A stretch of 64,000 nucleotides of DNA from Olsenella profusa. GTDB taxonomy: Bacteria; Actinomycetota; Coriobacteriia; Coriobacteriales; Atopobiaceae. The notes beneath the pieces were generated by a model that did no database searches, had not been told where the DNA came from, and was given only the letters and a program-made list of their open reading frames with translations. The stretch's first letter is position 1. The number at the start of each line of letters is the position of its first letter. Location: NCBI RefSeq assembly GCF_016900315.1, contig NZ_JACSNQ010000006.1:32013-96012 (forward strand). The letters run 5' to 3'. This document shows, in pieces, positions 1 to 8,849 of this stretch. The translations under genes and the position numbers were made by a program.

Positions 1-3
1 CCT

Positions 4-160
4 CAAGTGCACCCATACCTCGGTACACTTGACGAGAAAAACGTTCTTCTCGGTGCACTTAACGCGTTTTGAGCGGGTTTGTCAGTGCACTTGACGAGTG
101 CACCTGAGAAATGCAGGAGTTCTCCCGAAGAGGGAGTGCACTTGAGAAGTGCACCTAAAA
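4..160. repeat. Intergenic array of GTGCAC palindrome repeats
   Basis: About seven copies of a word close to AGTGCACTTGA occur in both orientations (near 4-13, 22-33, 52-63, 83-95, 96-108, 133-146 and 148-160). Between the second and third copies lies an imperfect inverted pair, CGAGAA...TTCTTCTCG, which resembles a degraded form of the dodecamer GGCGAGAAGRAC found elsewhere in the window. No ORF here looks like a real protein. Beyond the array (161-303) are only the ffh terminator and a short spacer. Confidence 0.8.
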
Positions 161-188
161 GGCGCGGAAGTGAGCCCTCCCAACCGCG

Positions 189-230
189 CAAAAAAGGCGC
201 ACCCACAGATCAAGAGCCTGTGGGTGCGCC
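189..230 (-). terminator. Rho-independent terminator of ffh
   Basis: A perfect 13-bp stem (196-208 with 218-230, 9-nt loop) is followed on the minus strand by a run of six T (complement of 190-195). It lies about 75 bases past the ffh stop, as expected for the end of the smc-ftsY-ffh transcript. Confidence 0.9.
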
Positions 231-303
231 ATCCAGAACGTCTATGCGACGCTCCGCAGCGCTAGGAAGCCTCCCTGGCCGTCGCTAGACTCTGCGGCCG
301 CCG

Positions 304-1698
304 CTAGAACGGCATCTTGCCGCCGCCCATGTTGCCCATGTTGCGCATCATCTGTTGCATCGCGCGCCGGCCCTTGCGGCCTCCCTTGCCGCCCATCTGC
401 TGGGCCATGCCGCGCATCTTGCCCATCATCTTGTTCATCTCGGACCACTGCTTGATGAGCTGGTTGACCTCCTGGACGCTCCTCCCGGAGCCCTGGGCGA
501 TGCGCTTGCGACGCTGGCCGTTGATGATCTTGGGACGCGCACGCTCCTCGCGCGTCATGGAGCGGATGATCGACTCGATGCGGGTGAGCTGGGAGTCGTC
601 CATGCCGGCCGCGGGCACCTGCGAGAGCGCGCGCTCCATGCCCGGGATCATGCCGATGATCTTCTGCAGGCCGCCCATCTTACGGATCTGCTGCATCTGG
701 GAGAGCAGGTCGTCCATCGTGAAGCCCTCGCGCAGCATGCGCTCGGCGTCCTCGATCTGCTGCTCGTCGGCGACCTTCTGGGCCTGCTCGATGATGCCCA
801 CCACGTCGCCCATGCCCAGGATGCGCTTGGCCATGCGGTCGGGGTGGAAGACCTCGAGCGAGTCGGGCTTCTCGCCCATCGAGACGAACTTGATCGGCTT
901 GCCGGTGACCTCGCGCACGGAGAGCGCACCGCCGCCACGGGCGTCGCCGTCGAGCTTGGACATGATGACGCCGTCGAAGTCCACGCGGTTGGCGAACTCC
1001 GTGACCACGTTGACGATGTCCTGGCCGGTCATCGCGTCCACGACCATGAGGATCTGGTCCGGGCGGACGGCCTGCTTGATGGCCACGGCCTCCTGCATCA
1101 TCTCCTCGTCAATCTGCAGGCGGCCCGCGGTGTCTACGATCACGATGTCGTTCAGGTGGTCGACGGCCTCCTGGATGGCGCCGGAGGCAACCGCCACCGC
1201 GTCGACGCCGTCCCCGCGGAAGACCGGCACGCCGATCTCCGCGCCGAGCGTGGCGAGCTGGTCGGCCGCGGCGGGGCGGTGCGTGTCGCAGGCGGCCAGA
1301 AGCGGGCTGTGGCCCTGCCCCTTGAGGAGGTAGGCAAGCTTGGCCGCCGCGGTGGTCTTGCCCGAGCCCTGCAGGCCCACGAGCATGATCACGTTGGGCG
1401 TGCGGTTCTGGGCGAGCGTCAGCTTGGACTCCGTGGAGCCGAGCAGCGCCGTCAGCTCGTCGAGCACGATGCGCACGACGTTTTGCGCCGGCGTGAGGGA
1501 GTCGAGCACCTCGGCCGTGAGGCACTTCTCCTTGCAGCGGGCCACGAAGCTCTTGACCACGCGGTAGTTGACGTCGGCCTCGAGCAGGGCCATCCGGATC
1601 TCGCGCATGGCGAGGTTGATGTCGTCCTCGGTGAGGCGACCCTTGCCGCGGAGCTTGTCGAAGGTGTCCTGGAGGCGGTCGGAGAGGGAGTTGAACAT
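304..1698 (-). CDS. ffh: Signal recognition particle GTPase Ffh (SRP54)
   Basis: 464 aa, the usual length. Ffh binds signal sequences of nascent membrane proteins with SRP RNA and docks with FtsY. An N-terminal helical bundle is followed by the GTPase: P-loop GLQGSGKT at 108-115, DTHRPAA at 138-144, DTAGR at 189-193 and SKLDGD at 247-252. From about residue 300 comes the methionine-rich M domain that holds signal peptide and RNA, ending in a Gly/Met/Lys-rich tail. The ATG start lies 2 bases after the ftsY stop, so the two SRP-pathway genes are co-transcribed with smc. A strong terminator follows. Confidence 0.98.
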   Translation of the reverse strand: MFNSLSDRLQDTFDKLRGKGRLTEDDINLAMREIRMALLEADVNYRVVKSFVARCKEKCLTAEVLDSLTPAQNVVRIVLDELTALLGSTESKLTLAQNRTPNVIMLVGLQGSGKTTAAAKLAYLLKGQGHSPLLAACDTHRPAAADQLATLGAEIGVPVFRGDGVDAVAVASGAIQEAVDHLNDIVIVDTAGRLQIDEEMMQEAVAIKQAVRPDQILMVVDAMTGQDIVNVVTEFANRVDFDGVIMSKLDGDARGGGALSVREVTGKPIKFVSMGEKPDSLEVFHPDRMAKRILGMGDVVGIIEQAQKVADEQQIEDAERMLREGFTMDDLLSQMQQIRKMGGLQKIIGMIPGMERALSQVPAAGMDDSQLTRIESIIRSMTREERARPKIINGQRRKRIAQGSGRSVQEVNQLIKQWSEMNKMMGKMRGMAQQMGGKGGRKGRRAMQQMMRNMGNMGGGKMPF

Positions 1699-1700
1699 GG

Positions 1701-2612
1701 CTACATCCCTTCGCCCACGAGCGCGCGGCAGAAGTCGAGCGCGTCGAAGGTCTGGAGGTCGTCGAGGGCCTCGCCCACGCCGATGCGGTAGATGGGCAGG
1801 CTCAGCTGGCTGGATATGGCAAGCGCGATACCGCCCTTGGCGGTGCCGTCGAGCTTGGTCACGATGAGGCCGTCGAGCTCGAGAGCGTCGTTGAACTCGT
1901 GCGCCTGGTTGAGGCCGTTCTGGCCGGTGGTGGCGTCGATCACGAGGACCACGCTCACCGGCATCGACTGGCAGCGCTTGCGCGTGACGTTCACCACCTT
2001 GGCGAGCTCGCGCATGAGGTCGGAGGAGGTGTGCAGGCGCCCGGCGGTGTCGATGAGCACGAGCCTCGAGCCGCGGCGCTCGGCCTCCTCCACCACGTCG
2101 TAGCAGACGCTCGCGGGGTCGGCGCCGCGGTCGCGCGTGATGACGTCCACGCTCGCACGCTGGCCCCAGACCTCGAGCTGCTCGATCGCGGCGGCGCGGA
2201 AGGTGTCCGCCCCGCCGATCACGCAGGGGATCCCGGCCTCGCGGGCGCGCCCGGCGAGCTTGCCCACCGTGGTCGTCTTGCCCGCCCCGTTGATGCCCAC
2301 GAAGAGCACACAGGAGGGTAGGTCGGTGAACGGGTCGCGCCCCGCTGCGGGGAACTCCGCCGCCAGGCGACGCGCCAGGGCGTCGCGCAGCTGGTCGGCA
2401 CGGGTGAGGTTCTCGCGGGCGGCCTGCTCGCGCAGGTCGTCGGTCACGCGCATGGCGACCTCGGCACCCATGTCGCCCATCACGAGCGTGTCCTCGAGGT
2501 CCTCCCAGAAGTCCTCGTCAACCTCGCCGCCCATGTAGAAGATCTCGTTGATGGCCTCGCGCGAGCGCTTGAGGCCGGCCTTCAGGCTGTCGAGAAGACC
2601 CATCTTAGGCAT
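1701..2612 (-). CDS. ftsY: SRP receptor GTPase FtsY
   Basis: 303 aa, NG-domain only, without the long acidic A domain of proteobacterial FtsY. It is the membrane-side receptor for the Ffh-ribosome complex. Motifs: GINGAGKT at 106-113, DTFRAAA at 136-142, DTAGR at 188-192 and TKLDG at 252-256, all diagnostic of the SRP GTPase family. The ATG at 2612 was chosen because AGGTGG lies just upstream; it overlaps the smc stop by 8 bases, implying translational coupling. An internal ATG at 2603 (MGLLDSL) is the alternative. Confidence 0.96.
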   Translation of the reverse strand: MPKMGLLDSLKAGLKRSREAINEIFYMGGEVDEDFWEDLEDTLVMGDMGAEVAMRVTDDLREQAARENLTRADQLRDALARRLAAEFPAAGRDPFTDLPSCVLFVGINGAGKTTTVGKLAGRAREAGIPCVIGGADTFRAAAIEQLEVWGQRASVDVITRDRGADPASVCYDVVEEAERRGSRLVLIDTAGRLHTSSDLMRELAKVVNVTRKRCQSMPVSVVLVIDATTGQNGLNQAHEFNDALELDGLIVTKLDGTAKGGIALAISSQLSLPIYRIGVGEALDDLQTFDALDFCRALVGEGM

Positions 2613-5600
2613 CAACCACCTTTCCGGTTGCACGGTCGAGCCGCTGCGAGACCACGCGGCTCACGCCGTCGGCCTGCATCGACACGCCGTAGAGGACGTC
2701 CGCCTGCTCCATCGTGCGCCGCTGGTGCGAGATCACGATGAGCTGCGTGGTCTGCTTGAGCCGCTCGATCGCGTCGAGCAGCTTGGAGAGGTTGGAGTCG
2801 TCGAGGGCGGCCTCAACCTCGTCAAAGACGTAGAACGGCACCGTACGGACCTTGTAGACCGCAAAGAGCAGCGCGAGGGCCGTGAGGGACTTCTCGCCGC
2901 CGCTCATGAGCATCATCTTGGAGAGCCGCTTGCCGCGCGGCTGGGCCACGATCTCGATACCGGTGTCCGCGGGGTTGTCCGGGTCGGTCATCTCGATGTG
3001 GGCGCGCCCGCCCGGGAACAGCAGCGAGAAGATCTCGGAGAAGTTCTCGTTGACCTTGGAGAAGACCGTGAGGAAGCGGTTCCTCATCTTGCGGTCGATG
3101 GCCGCGGTGATCTTCTTCAGGGAGGCGCGGGCGCTCTCGAGGTCGGCCACCTGCTCGTTGATGTAGTCGGCGCGCTGCTTGAGCCTGAGGTACTCGTCCA
3201 TGGCCACGGCGTTGACCGGACCGATGGACTCGATCTGCGCCTTCAGGGAGGCCACGCGGCGCTCGGCGGCGTCGCGGTCCTCGGGCTCGGGCAGCTCGAG
3301 CGCCTCGTCGAGCACCGCTCCGGTGGCCACGATCGCGTTGATCGCGCCCTCCACCTGCACCTCGAGCTTGCCGAGGTCGACCTTGACGTCGGAGGCGGCG
3401 GAGCGCGCGGCGTCGAGCTCGGCGGAGGCGGCGCTCACGGCCTCGCGCGCGCCTCCGATGGTGCGCTTGAGGGAGTCCGAGTCCGCCTCGGCGAGCGAGG
3501 CGCGGTCCTTGAGGCGCGCGGCCCACTCGAGGGCGCGCTCGCGGATGGCGTCGTAGCGGTCGTGGAGCGGGTCCACGCGCAGGCGCACGACCTCGAGGGC
3601 GCGCGAGGAGCGCTCGGTGGAGACGATCAGCTCGTCGAGCTCCCCCACCCGGGCGGCGAGCTCCGCCACGCGGGACTCGAGGTTGCCGCGGCGCTCCGTG
3701 ACCATGGCGAGCTCGAGACGGGCATCGGAGAGCGCACGGCTCGCCTTGCCCTGCTCGGCGATGGCCTCCTGGTGGTCGTCGCTGCGCTCGGAGAGGGTGG
3801 CGGCGAGCTCGTCTGCCAGCTCGCGCGCCTCGCGCGCGGCGGCGCGGTGCCCCTCGATCTGCCCGCGGGCGTCGGCCGCCTTCTCCGCCGCGGCCTCGCG
3901 GCGCTTGGCAACCTGGGCGCGCTCCGAGCGGGAGCTCGCAAGCTGGGCCTCCAGGCGCCCGCGCTCGGAGGTCGCCGAGGAGAGCTCGGCGGTGAGGCGC
4001 GCCACCTCGCCCTTGGCGGAGGCGGCCTCGTCGCGGGCCTCGGCGAGGGCGAGCTCGGCGTCGCGGGCCTCGGCGGAGGAGAGCCTCTCGGCGCGCTCGA
4101 GCTCGGCCATGCCCCCCTCGAGCTCGCGGATGCGGCGCTTGCGCTCGAGGGCGCCCGCCTCGCTCGTGCGGGCGGCGCCCACGCGGACGCGCCCGTCGGG
4201 TAGCACCGTCGCGCCGTCGAAAGTCACGTAGGTGCAGGAGGGAGCGGCGGCGTGGGCCGCCACGGCAGCTGCGGCGTCCTCGACGAGACGGACCCCGCCG
4301 AAGAGGGCGCTCAGGAGCGGGCGGGCCTCGTCGGACACGCGCAGGCGGTCGACGAGCGGGGTGCCCGGGGCGTCTGCGGCCGGGACTGGGCCGGAGCCCG
4401 CGCGCGCCACGATGGCGGCGCGGCCCTCGGTGCCCGCCAGCGCGAGCGCGCGCTCGGCAAGGGCGGTCGCCGCGTCGGCGTCGGCCACCACGAGCGCAGC
4501 GAGGTCGTCGCCGAGCAGCTGCTCCACGAGCGTCTCCACCGATGCGTCGGCGTCGACGAGGTCGGCGAGGCGGCACTCCACGCGGTCGGCCTCGCCCTCG
4601 GCAAGCGCCGCCACGAGCGGGCTCGCCTTCTCCACGTCCGCGTCCACGGAGCGCAGCGCGTCGAGGGTCGCCGTGGCCGAGGAGAGCGCCGTGCGCGCCT
4701 GAGCCTCCGCCGTGCGGGCGCGCTCGAGCTCGGCGGTGGCGTCCCTGATCTCGGCGGCCAGCTCGTCGGCGCGCCCGCGCGCGGCGGCAAGCTCGCCCTC
4801 GAGGGCGTCCGCGCGCTCGGAGCGCTCGGCGAGCGCCTCCTCGGCGGTGCTCACGGCGTCTTCGAGCTGGTCGAGGCGCGAGGCGAACATCTGGTCCTCG
4901 ACCTCGGCGTTGGAGATCTGGTCCTCGAGCTTGGCGTAGGCGAGCGTCTCGCGGTCCGCCTCGGAGCGGGCGGCACGCTCCTGCGCCGTGATGCGCGAGA
5001 TCTCGTCGTCGAGCGCGCGGCGGCGCTGGACGGCCTTGTGGGAGGCCTCGGAGAGCGCGGCCACCGACGCCTTGAGGTCCTTCTCGCGAACCCCGAGGTC
5101 CGAGAGCTCGCTTGCCACCCGCTCGTGCTCCGAGGCGGCGTCGGCGCGCTGCTTCTGGGAGGCGGAGAGCTGCATGCGCATGTCGGAGAGGCGCGAGACC
5201 ATGTTCTTGCCCTTCTCCTCGAGCAGGCGCATGTCGGAGTCCATGCGGCCGAGGAGGTCCTGCATGCGGCGGCGCTGCTCGCCGAGGTCGCCCACAAAGA
5301 GGCCCTTCTGCTCCAGCAGCGACTGGAGCTTCTCGAGCTCGCGGCTCTTCTCGTCATAGCGGTACTGGGCGAGCTCGATGGCGGCGTCGGCCTCCTTGCC
5401 GCGCGCCTGGAGCCTCCCGTAGCTCTCCTGGAGGCGGCGCAGGTCGTCCACGGCCAGCTGGACCTCGAGGCCCTTGAGCTCGTCCTCAAGCGCGCGGGCG
5501 CGCTGGGCCTTGTCGACCTGGCGCTCGAGGGGCTTGAGCTGGCGGGAGATCTCGCGCGAGAGCACCTTGGCGCGGGCGAGGTTGTCGTCCATCGAGACGA

Positions 5601-6141
5601 GCTTGCGCTGGCTGCGCTCCTTGCGGCGGCGGTGCTTGGAGATGTCGGCCGCCTCCTCGATGAGGGAGCGGCGCTCCTCGGGGCGGCTCGAGAGGATGGA
5701 GTCGAGCTTGCCCTGGGAGATGATCGAGTGGGTGTCCTTGCCGAGGCCCGAGTCGTGCAGGATGTCCTGGACGTCCATGAGGCGGCTCGGCGCCCCGTTG
5801 ATGAGGTACTCGGACTCGCCGGAACGGTACATCCGGCGCGTGATGCCCACCTCGTTGAAGTCGATGGGGAGGGTGTGGTCGGAGTTGTCCAGCACGAGGG
5901 TGACCTCGGCCACGCCCACCGCGCCGCGCGCCGAGGAGCCCGAGAAGATCACGTCCTCCATGGCCTGGCCGCGCAGCTGCTTGGCGCTCTGCTCGCCAAG
6001 GACCCACAGGATCGCGTCGGAGACGTTGGACTTGCCCGACCCGTTGGGCCCCACCACCACGGTGAGGCCGGGATCGAAGGCCATCTGGGTGCGGTCGGCG
6101 AACGACTTGAACCCCTTGAGTGTGAGCGACTTCAGGTACAC
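2605..6141 (-). CDS. smc: Chromosome segregation ATPase SMC
   Basis: 1178 aa, full length. SMC forms the ring-shaped condensin that compacts and segregates the chromosome with ScpA/ScpB. The N-terminal head has Walker A GPNGSGKS at 31-38. Two long coiled-coil arms rich in Glu, Arg and Ala flank a hinge at roughly 500-640. The C-terminal head carries signature LMSGGEKS near 1078 and Walker B FYVFDEVEAALD near 1103. I chose the GTG at 6141 (VYLKSLTLKG), the family's conserved beginning, preceded by GGAGAGG; the longer open frame upstream overlaps rnc and is not conserved in style. Order rnc-smc-ftsY-ffh is typical of Gram-positive bacteria. Confidence 0.97.
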   Translation of the reverse strand: MYLKSLTLKGFKSFADRTQMAFDPGLTVVVGPNGSGKSNVSDAILWVLGEQSAKQLRGQAMEDVIFSGSSARGAVGVAEVTLVLDNSDHTLPIDFNEVGITRRMYRSGESEYLINGAPSRLMDVQDILHDSGLGKDTHSIISQGKLDSILSSRPEERRSLIEEAADISKHRRRKERSQRKLVSMDDNLARAKVLSREISRQLKPLERQVDKAQRARALEDELKGLEVQLAVDDLRRLQESYGRLQARGKEADAAIELAQYRYDEKSRELEKLQSLLEQKGLFVGDLGEQRRRMQDLLGRMDSDMRLLEEKGKNMVSRLSDMRMQLSASQKQRADAASEHERVASELSDLGVREKDLKASVAALSEASHKAVQRRRALDDEISRITAQERAARSEADRETLAYAKLEDQISNAEVEDQMFASRLDQLEDAVSTAEEALAERSERADALEGELAAARGRADELAAEIRDATAELERARTAEAQARTALSSATATLDALRSVDADVEKASPLVAALAEGEADRVECRLADLVDADASVETLVEQLLGDDLAALVVADADAATALAERALALAGTEGRAAIVARAGSGPVPAADAPGTPLVDRLRVSDEARPLLSALFGGVRLVEDAAAAVAAHAAAPSCTYVTFDGATVLPDGRVRVGAARTSEAGALERKRRIRELEGGMAELERAERLSSAEARDAELALAEARDEAASAKGEVARLTAELSSATSERGRLEAQLASSRSERAQVAKRREAAAEKAADARGQIEGHRAAAREARELADELAATLSERSDDHQEAIAEQGKASRALSDARLELAMVTERRGNLESRVAELAARVGELDELIVSTERSSRALEVVRLRVDPLHDRYDAIRERALEWAARLKDRASLAEADSDSLKRTIGGAREAVSAASAELDAARSAASDVKVDLGKLEVQVEGAINAIVATGAVLDEALELPEPEDRDAAERRVASLKAQIESIGPVNAVAMDEYLRLKQRADYINEQVADLESARASLKKITAAIDRKMRNRFLTVFSKVNENFSEIFSLLFPGGRAHIEMTDPDNPADTGIEIVAQPRGKRLSKMMLMSGGEKSLTALALLFAVYKVRTVPFYVFDEVEAALDDSNLSKLLDAIERLKQTTQLIVISHQRRTMEQADVLYGVSMQADGVSRVVSQRLDRATGKVVDA

Positions 6142-6169
6142 GCGGAGCCTCTCCTGCCTCTTGCCTGCG

Positions 6170-6898
6170 CTAGTTGGTGGTCCCGGCGCCCTCAAAGTCC
6201 CCCTGCTCGGCGTAGCCGAGGCGCACGAGCGCGTCGATCGCCGCCGCACTCTCCGAGGACTTCTTGGACGAGCCCACGCCGCGCCCCACGCGCCGCCCCT
6301 CCACGAGGACGACCGAGGTGAAGGTGGGGTCGTGGGCCGGACCCTCCTCCGAGACGAGCCTGTACTCCGGGCCGCAGTGCAGGTCGCGCTGGGTGACCTC
6401 CTGCAGGCGGGACTTGGGGCTGATGGGCTTGCGCGCGAGCGCCGGGGACACCTCCGGGCCGAGCGTCTCCATGACGAAGGCGTGCGTGGCGCCGTACCCC
6501 GCGTCCAGGTAGAGGGCGCCCACGAGCGCCTCGTAGACGTTCTCCAGGGCGGAGTGCATGCCGCGCGAGCCGGTGCCGCGCTCGGACTCCCCCATCACGA
6601 TGAGCGGCGCCACGCCGAGGCGGCCGGCCACGCTCGAGAGCATCTTGCCCGAGACGAGGCTGATCTTGGCCTGCGTGAGCGCACCCTCATCCATATCCGG
6701 GAAGCGCTCGAAGAGGTCGGTGGCCACGATGGCCCCGAGGATGGAGTCACCGAGGAACTCGAGGCGCTCGTAGGAGGCCGAGACGGGCCGCCCCTCCACG
6801 GCCGAGGGGTGCGTAAGCGCCGCGACGATGAGGTCCTGGTTGTCGAAGTGGTGGCCGCAGATCTTCTCGGCCGCGGCCACCCGCTCGCACATCTTCAA
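6170..6898 (-). CDS. rnc: Ribonuclease III
   Basis: About 242 aa. It cleaves double-stranded RNA in rRNA maturation and RNA decay. The catalytic domain has the signature YERLEFLGDS at 43-52 and the second acidic cluster ENVYEALVGALYLDAG near 119-133. A dsRNA-binding domain occupies about 160-235 (PKSRLQEVTQ...GSSKKSSESAAA). The start is uncertain: TTG at 6898 has AGGGGG at good spacing, ATG at 6892 gives two residues fewer. It sits 12 bases after acpP and 28 bases before smc, a common operon order. Confidence 0.96.
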   Translation of the reverse strand: MKMCERVAAAEKICGHHFDNQDLIVAALTHPSAVEGRPVSASYERLEFLGDSILGAIVATDLFERFPDMDEGALTQAKISLVSGKMLSSVAGRLGVAPLIVMGESERGTGSRGMHSALENVYEALVGALYLDAGYGATHAFVMETLGPEVSPALARKPISPKSRLQEVTQRDLHCGPEYRLVSEEGPAHDPTFTSVVLVEGRRVGRGVGSSKKSSESAAAIDALVRLGYAEQGDFEGAGTTN

Positions 6899-6910
6899 CG
6901 AACGGGCCCC

Positions 6911-7153
6911 CTACTGCTGGGCCCGCTGGATGGCGTCGACGACCGCACCCACGGTGGGGATCTGGTTCACCGCGTCGTCGGAGAAGGTGACGGAGAACTC
7001 GTCCTCGAGCGAGGTCACGAGCTCGAGCAGGTCGAAGGAGTCGGCGCCGAGCTCCTTCAGGTTGGTGTCCTCGGTGAGCGTGACGTCGTCGCCGAGGGAG
7101 AGCGTATCCTCGGTGACCTCGATGACCTTGGCGAGAATTGCGTCGCGGTCCAT
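6911..7153 (-). CDS. acpP: Acyl carrier protein
   Basis: 80 aa, acidic. It carries growing acyl chains in fatty-acid synthesis on a phosphopantetheine arm. The attachment site is Ser39 in GADSFDLLEL; most ACPs have DSLD, so Phe after Ser is a mild variant. The ATG at 7153 is preceded by AAGGAGG. Its place between plsX and rnc matches many Gram-positive genomes and ties lipid synthesis to this block. Confidence 0.95.
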   Translation of the reverse strand: MDRDAILAKVIEVTEDTLSLGDDVTLTEDTNLKELGADSFDLLELVTSLEDEFSVTFSDDAVNQIPTVGAVVDAIQRAQQ

Positions 7154-7357
7154 GGCTGTCCTCCTTGCGTTCGGGGCGCGCGGCCCCGCCTGTGGCCGGG
7201 CCCTCCGGCCCGGCGGCTTCCATCAGATTCTACCCCGTCTCCGGCGCCCGCGCGGGGCGCGGGCCGGCGGGCGGGCCGGGGCGTGGGCGCTCCCGGGTGC
7301 GGCGGGCCGGGGCGTGGGCGCCATCAAATGCGGCGGCCCGTCGGCCGCGGGGCCGCC
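7154..7357. repeat. GC-rich plsX-acpP spacer with a duplicated 20-mer
   Basis: The 204-base gap is almost pure G/C. A 20-base word starting GCGGGCCGGGGCG occurs twice (7271-7290 and 7302-7321). A TAGAAT box on the minus strand (7227-7232), about 75 bases upstream of acpP, is a possible -10 element, but no -35 is visible. No gene seen. Confidence 0.45.
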
Positions 7358-8347
7358 CTATGACGAGAGCTCGCAGGCCTCGGCGATGCGCTCGGACAGG
7401 TGCGCGCGGACGGCGCGCGCGGCGGCGTGGGTGCCCATGCGCACAGCCTGGGCGCTCGTGGCGCCGTGGCCCTTGACCACCGGGGCGCGCAGACCCAGCA
7501 GGATGGCGCCACCGTACTCGTCGCCGGTCATCTCGGCGGCGAGGGCCTTGAGCGACTTGGCCAGGAGCGCCATGCCGATCTTGTTGGTGAGCGACTCCTC
7601 CATCGCGGCCTTGAGGCGCTTGATCACGAACTTGCCCGTACCCTCGATGGACTTGAGCGCCACGTTGCCGGTGAAGCCGTCGGCCACGATCACGTCGAAC
7701 GTGCCGGCGAGCAGGTCCGTGCCCTCGGCGTTGCCCGCGAACCCGCAGTTGCCCTCCGCGAGCGCCGCGTGGTAGGCAAGCGCCATCTCGGAGCCCTTGG
7801 TGTCCTCCGAGCCGTTGCAGAGCAGCCCCACGCGCGGGTCCTCCACGCCGAGCACCTCGCGCGAGTAGGCGCGGCCCATGTGCGCGAACTGTACCATGAC
7901 CTCGGGCTTGACGTCGGCGTTGGCGCCCATGTCCAGAAAGACCGTCGGCCGCCCGGAGATGCCGGGGAACGGCAGGCAGAGGCCGGGGCGCTTGACGCCC
8001 TTGATGCGCCCCACGCCGAAGGTGGCCGCCGTGAGCACGGCGCCGGTGGAGCCGGCCGAGAAGAGGCCGTCGGCGTCGCCGGCGCGCACCGCGGCGGCGG
8101 CGCGCACGATGCTCGCGTCCTTCTTCTGGCGCACGGCGTTGGCCGGGTGCTCGGACATCGTGATGACCTGGGTGGTCACGAGGGCTCGCGCGCGGTCGTG
8201 GGAGGCCGCGAACGGCTCCACCACCTCGGCGTCGCCGGCGACGAGCACCTCGAGCTCGGGGTCGTCGGCAAGCGCCTGGGCCACGCCCTCCAGCAGGACG
8301 GCGGGCTCCTTGTCCGCGCCCATCACGTCAACGCAGATCGTGGTCAT
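7358..8347 (-). CDS. plsX: Phosphate acyltransferase PlsX
   Basis: 329 aa. It converts acyl-ACP to acyl phosphate for phospholipid synthesis (PlsX/PlsY pathway) at the membrane surface. It opens with the family start TTICVDVMGAD and contains SAGSTGAVLTAATFGVGRI and LDMGANAD, typical of PlsX. The ATG at 8347 has AAGGAGG at good spacing. Neighbours rpmF upstream and acpP downstream give the classic rpmF-plsX-acpP order, here interrupted by a 500-base repeat-filled gap on the rpmF side. Confidence 0.96.
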   Translation of the reverse strand: MTTICVDVMGADKEPAVLLEGVAQALADDPELEVLVAGDAEVVEPFAASHDRARALVTTQVITMSEHPANAVRQKKDASIVRAAAAVRAGDADGLFSAGSTGAVLTAATFGVGRIKGVKRPGLCLPFPGISGRPTVFLDMGANADVKPEVMVQFAHMGRAYSREVLGVEDPRVGLLCNGSEDTKGSEMALAYHAALAEGNCGFAGNAEGTDLLAGTFDVIVADGFTGNVALKSIEGTGKFVIKRLKAAMEESLTNKIGMALLAKSLKALAAEMTGDEYGGAILLGLRAPVVKGHGATSAQAVRMGTHAAARAVRAHLSERIAEACELSS

Positions 8348-8432
8348 GCTTCCTCCTTAGTGGCCGCGCCGCCCCGACGACCGCGCAGCCCTCGCACATG
8401 CCCATTCATTATGACGCAATGGGCGGACGCGC

Positions 8433-8480
8433 GTCCTTCTCGCCGTCCTTCTCGCCGTCCTTCTCGCCGTCCTTCTCGCC
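8433..8480 (-). repeat. Four perfect tandem copies of the dodecamer GTCCTTCTCGCC
   Basis: Four head-to-tail 12-base units (8433, 8445, 8457, 8469) with no mismatch, in the spacer upstream of plsX. This is the same word (complement GGCGAGAAGGAC) found at many other places in the window. A degenerate tandem AGCGTCACG pair follows at 8481-8505. Confidence 0.95.
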
Positions 8481-8796
8481 AGCGTCACGGCCGCAGCCAG
8501 CGTCACGACCCGGCCTGCGCATCACGGCAAGCCGCCGTTAGGAATTGGCGCTCCTTAGTTCGTTTGGCCCCCATTTGGTTAGCTTTTGCCGCACCTTTTG
8601 CCCGCGCGGACTAAACATGCCGCGGTTCTTAACGCAGGCGTTGGCCGCCCCGCTCCCGCGGACCAAACATGCCGCTATTCTTAACGCAGACGTTGATCAC
8701 CCTATTCCCGCGAACCAAACATGCCGCGATTCCTAACGGAGGCAGACCGGACGGGCAGCGCCGTCGAGAAGGACCTCAAGAAGGCCCGCGACACAG

Positions 8797-8826
8797 CAAA
8801 GCGGCCGACCCCGAGGGGCCGGCCGC
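8797..8826 (-). terminator. Probable terminator after rpmF
   Basis: A GC-rich stem pairs 8801-8812 with 8815-8826 (GCGGCC/GGCCGC plus CCCC/GGGG, with one mismatch), just past the rpmF stop. On the minus strand it is followed by a weak TTTGC rather than a long T run, so efficiency is uncertain. Confidence 0.5.
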
Positions 8827-8849
8827 GGCTTCAGCGCTTGTCCCGAGGA

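Larger units (their letters stand above)
8348..8849. repeat. plsX-rpmF spacer: repeat array with AAACATGCCGC core
   Basis: This 502-base gap holds no credible gene. After the dodecamer tandem there are three imperfect copies of a ~40-base unit (8601-8644, 8655-8695, 8707-8745) around the words CCAAACATGCCGC and TTCTTAACGCAG. A partial inverted relative lies at about 8533-8580. The array is followed by GTCGAGAAGGAC (8763-8774), one mismatch from the dodecamer and in inverted orientation to the tandem at 8433. Confidence 0.8.

Noticed and set aside
2887..2898. GGACTTCTCGCC in smc as another dodecamer
   Set aside because: It has two mismatches and encodes the conserved SGGEKS signature of SMC, so family constraint explains it.
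355..6321. Long plus-strand open frames opposite ffh, ftsY and smc
   Set aside because: They are antisense shadows caused by high GC; their peptides are Arg/Ala/Leu/His-rich with no family motifs, while the minus-strand frames are clear orthologues.
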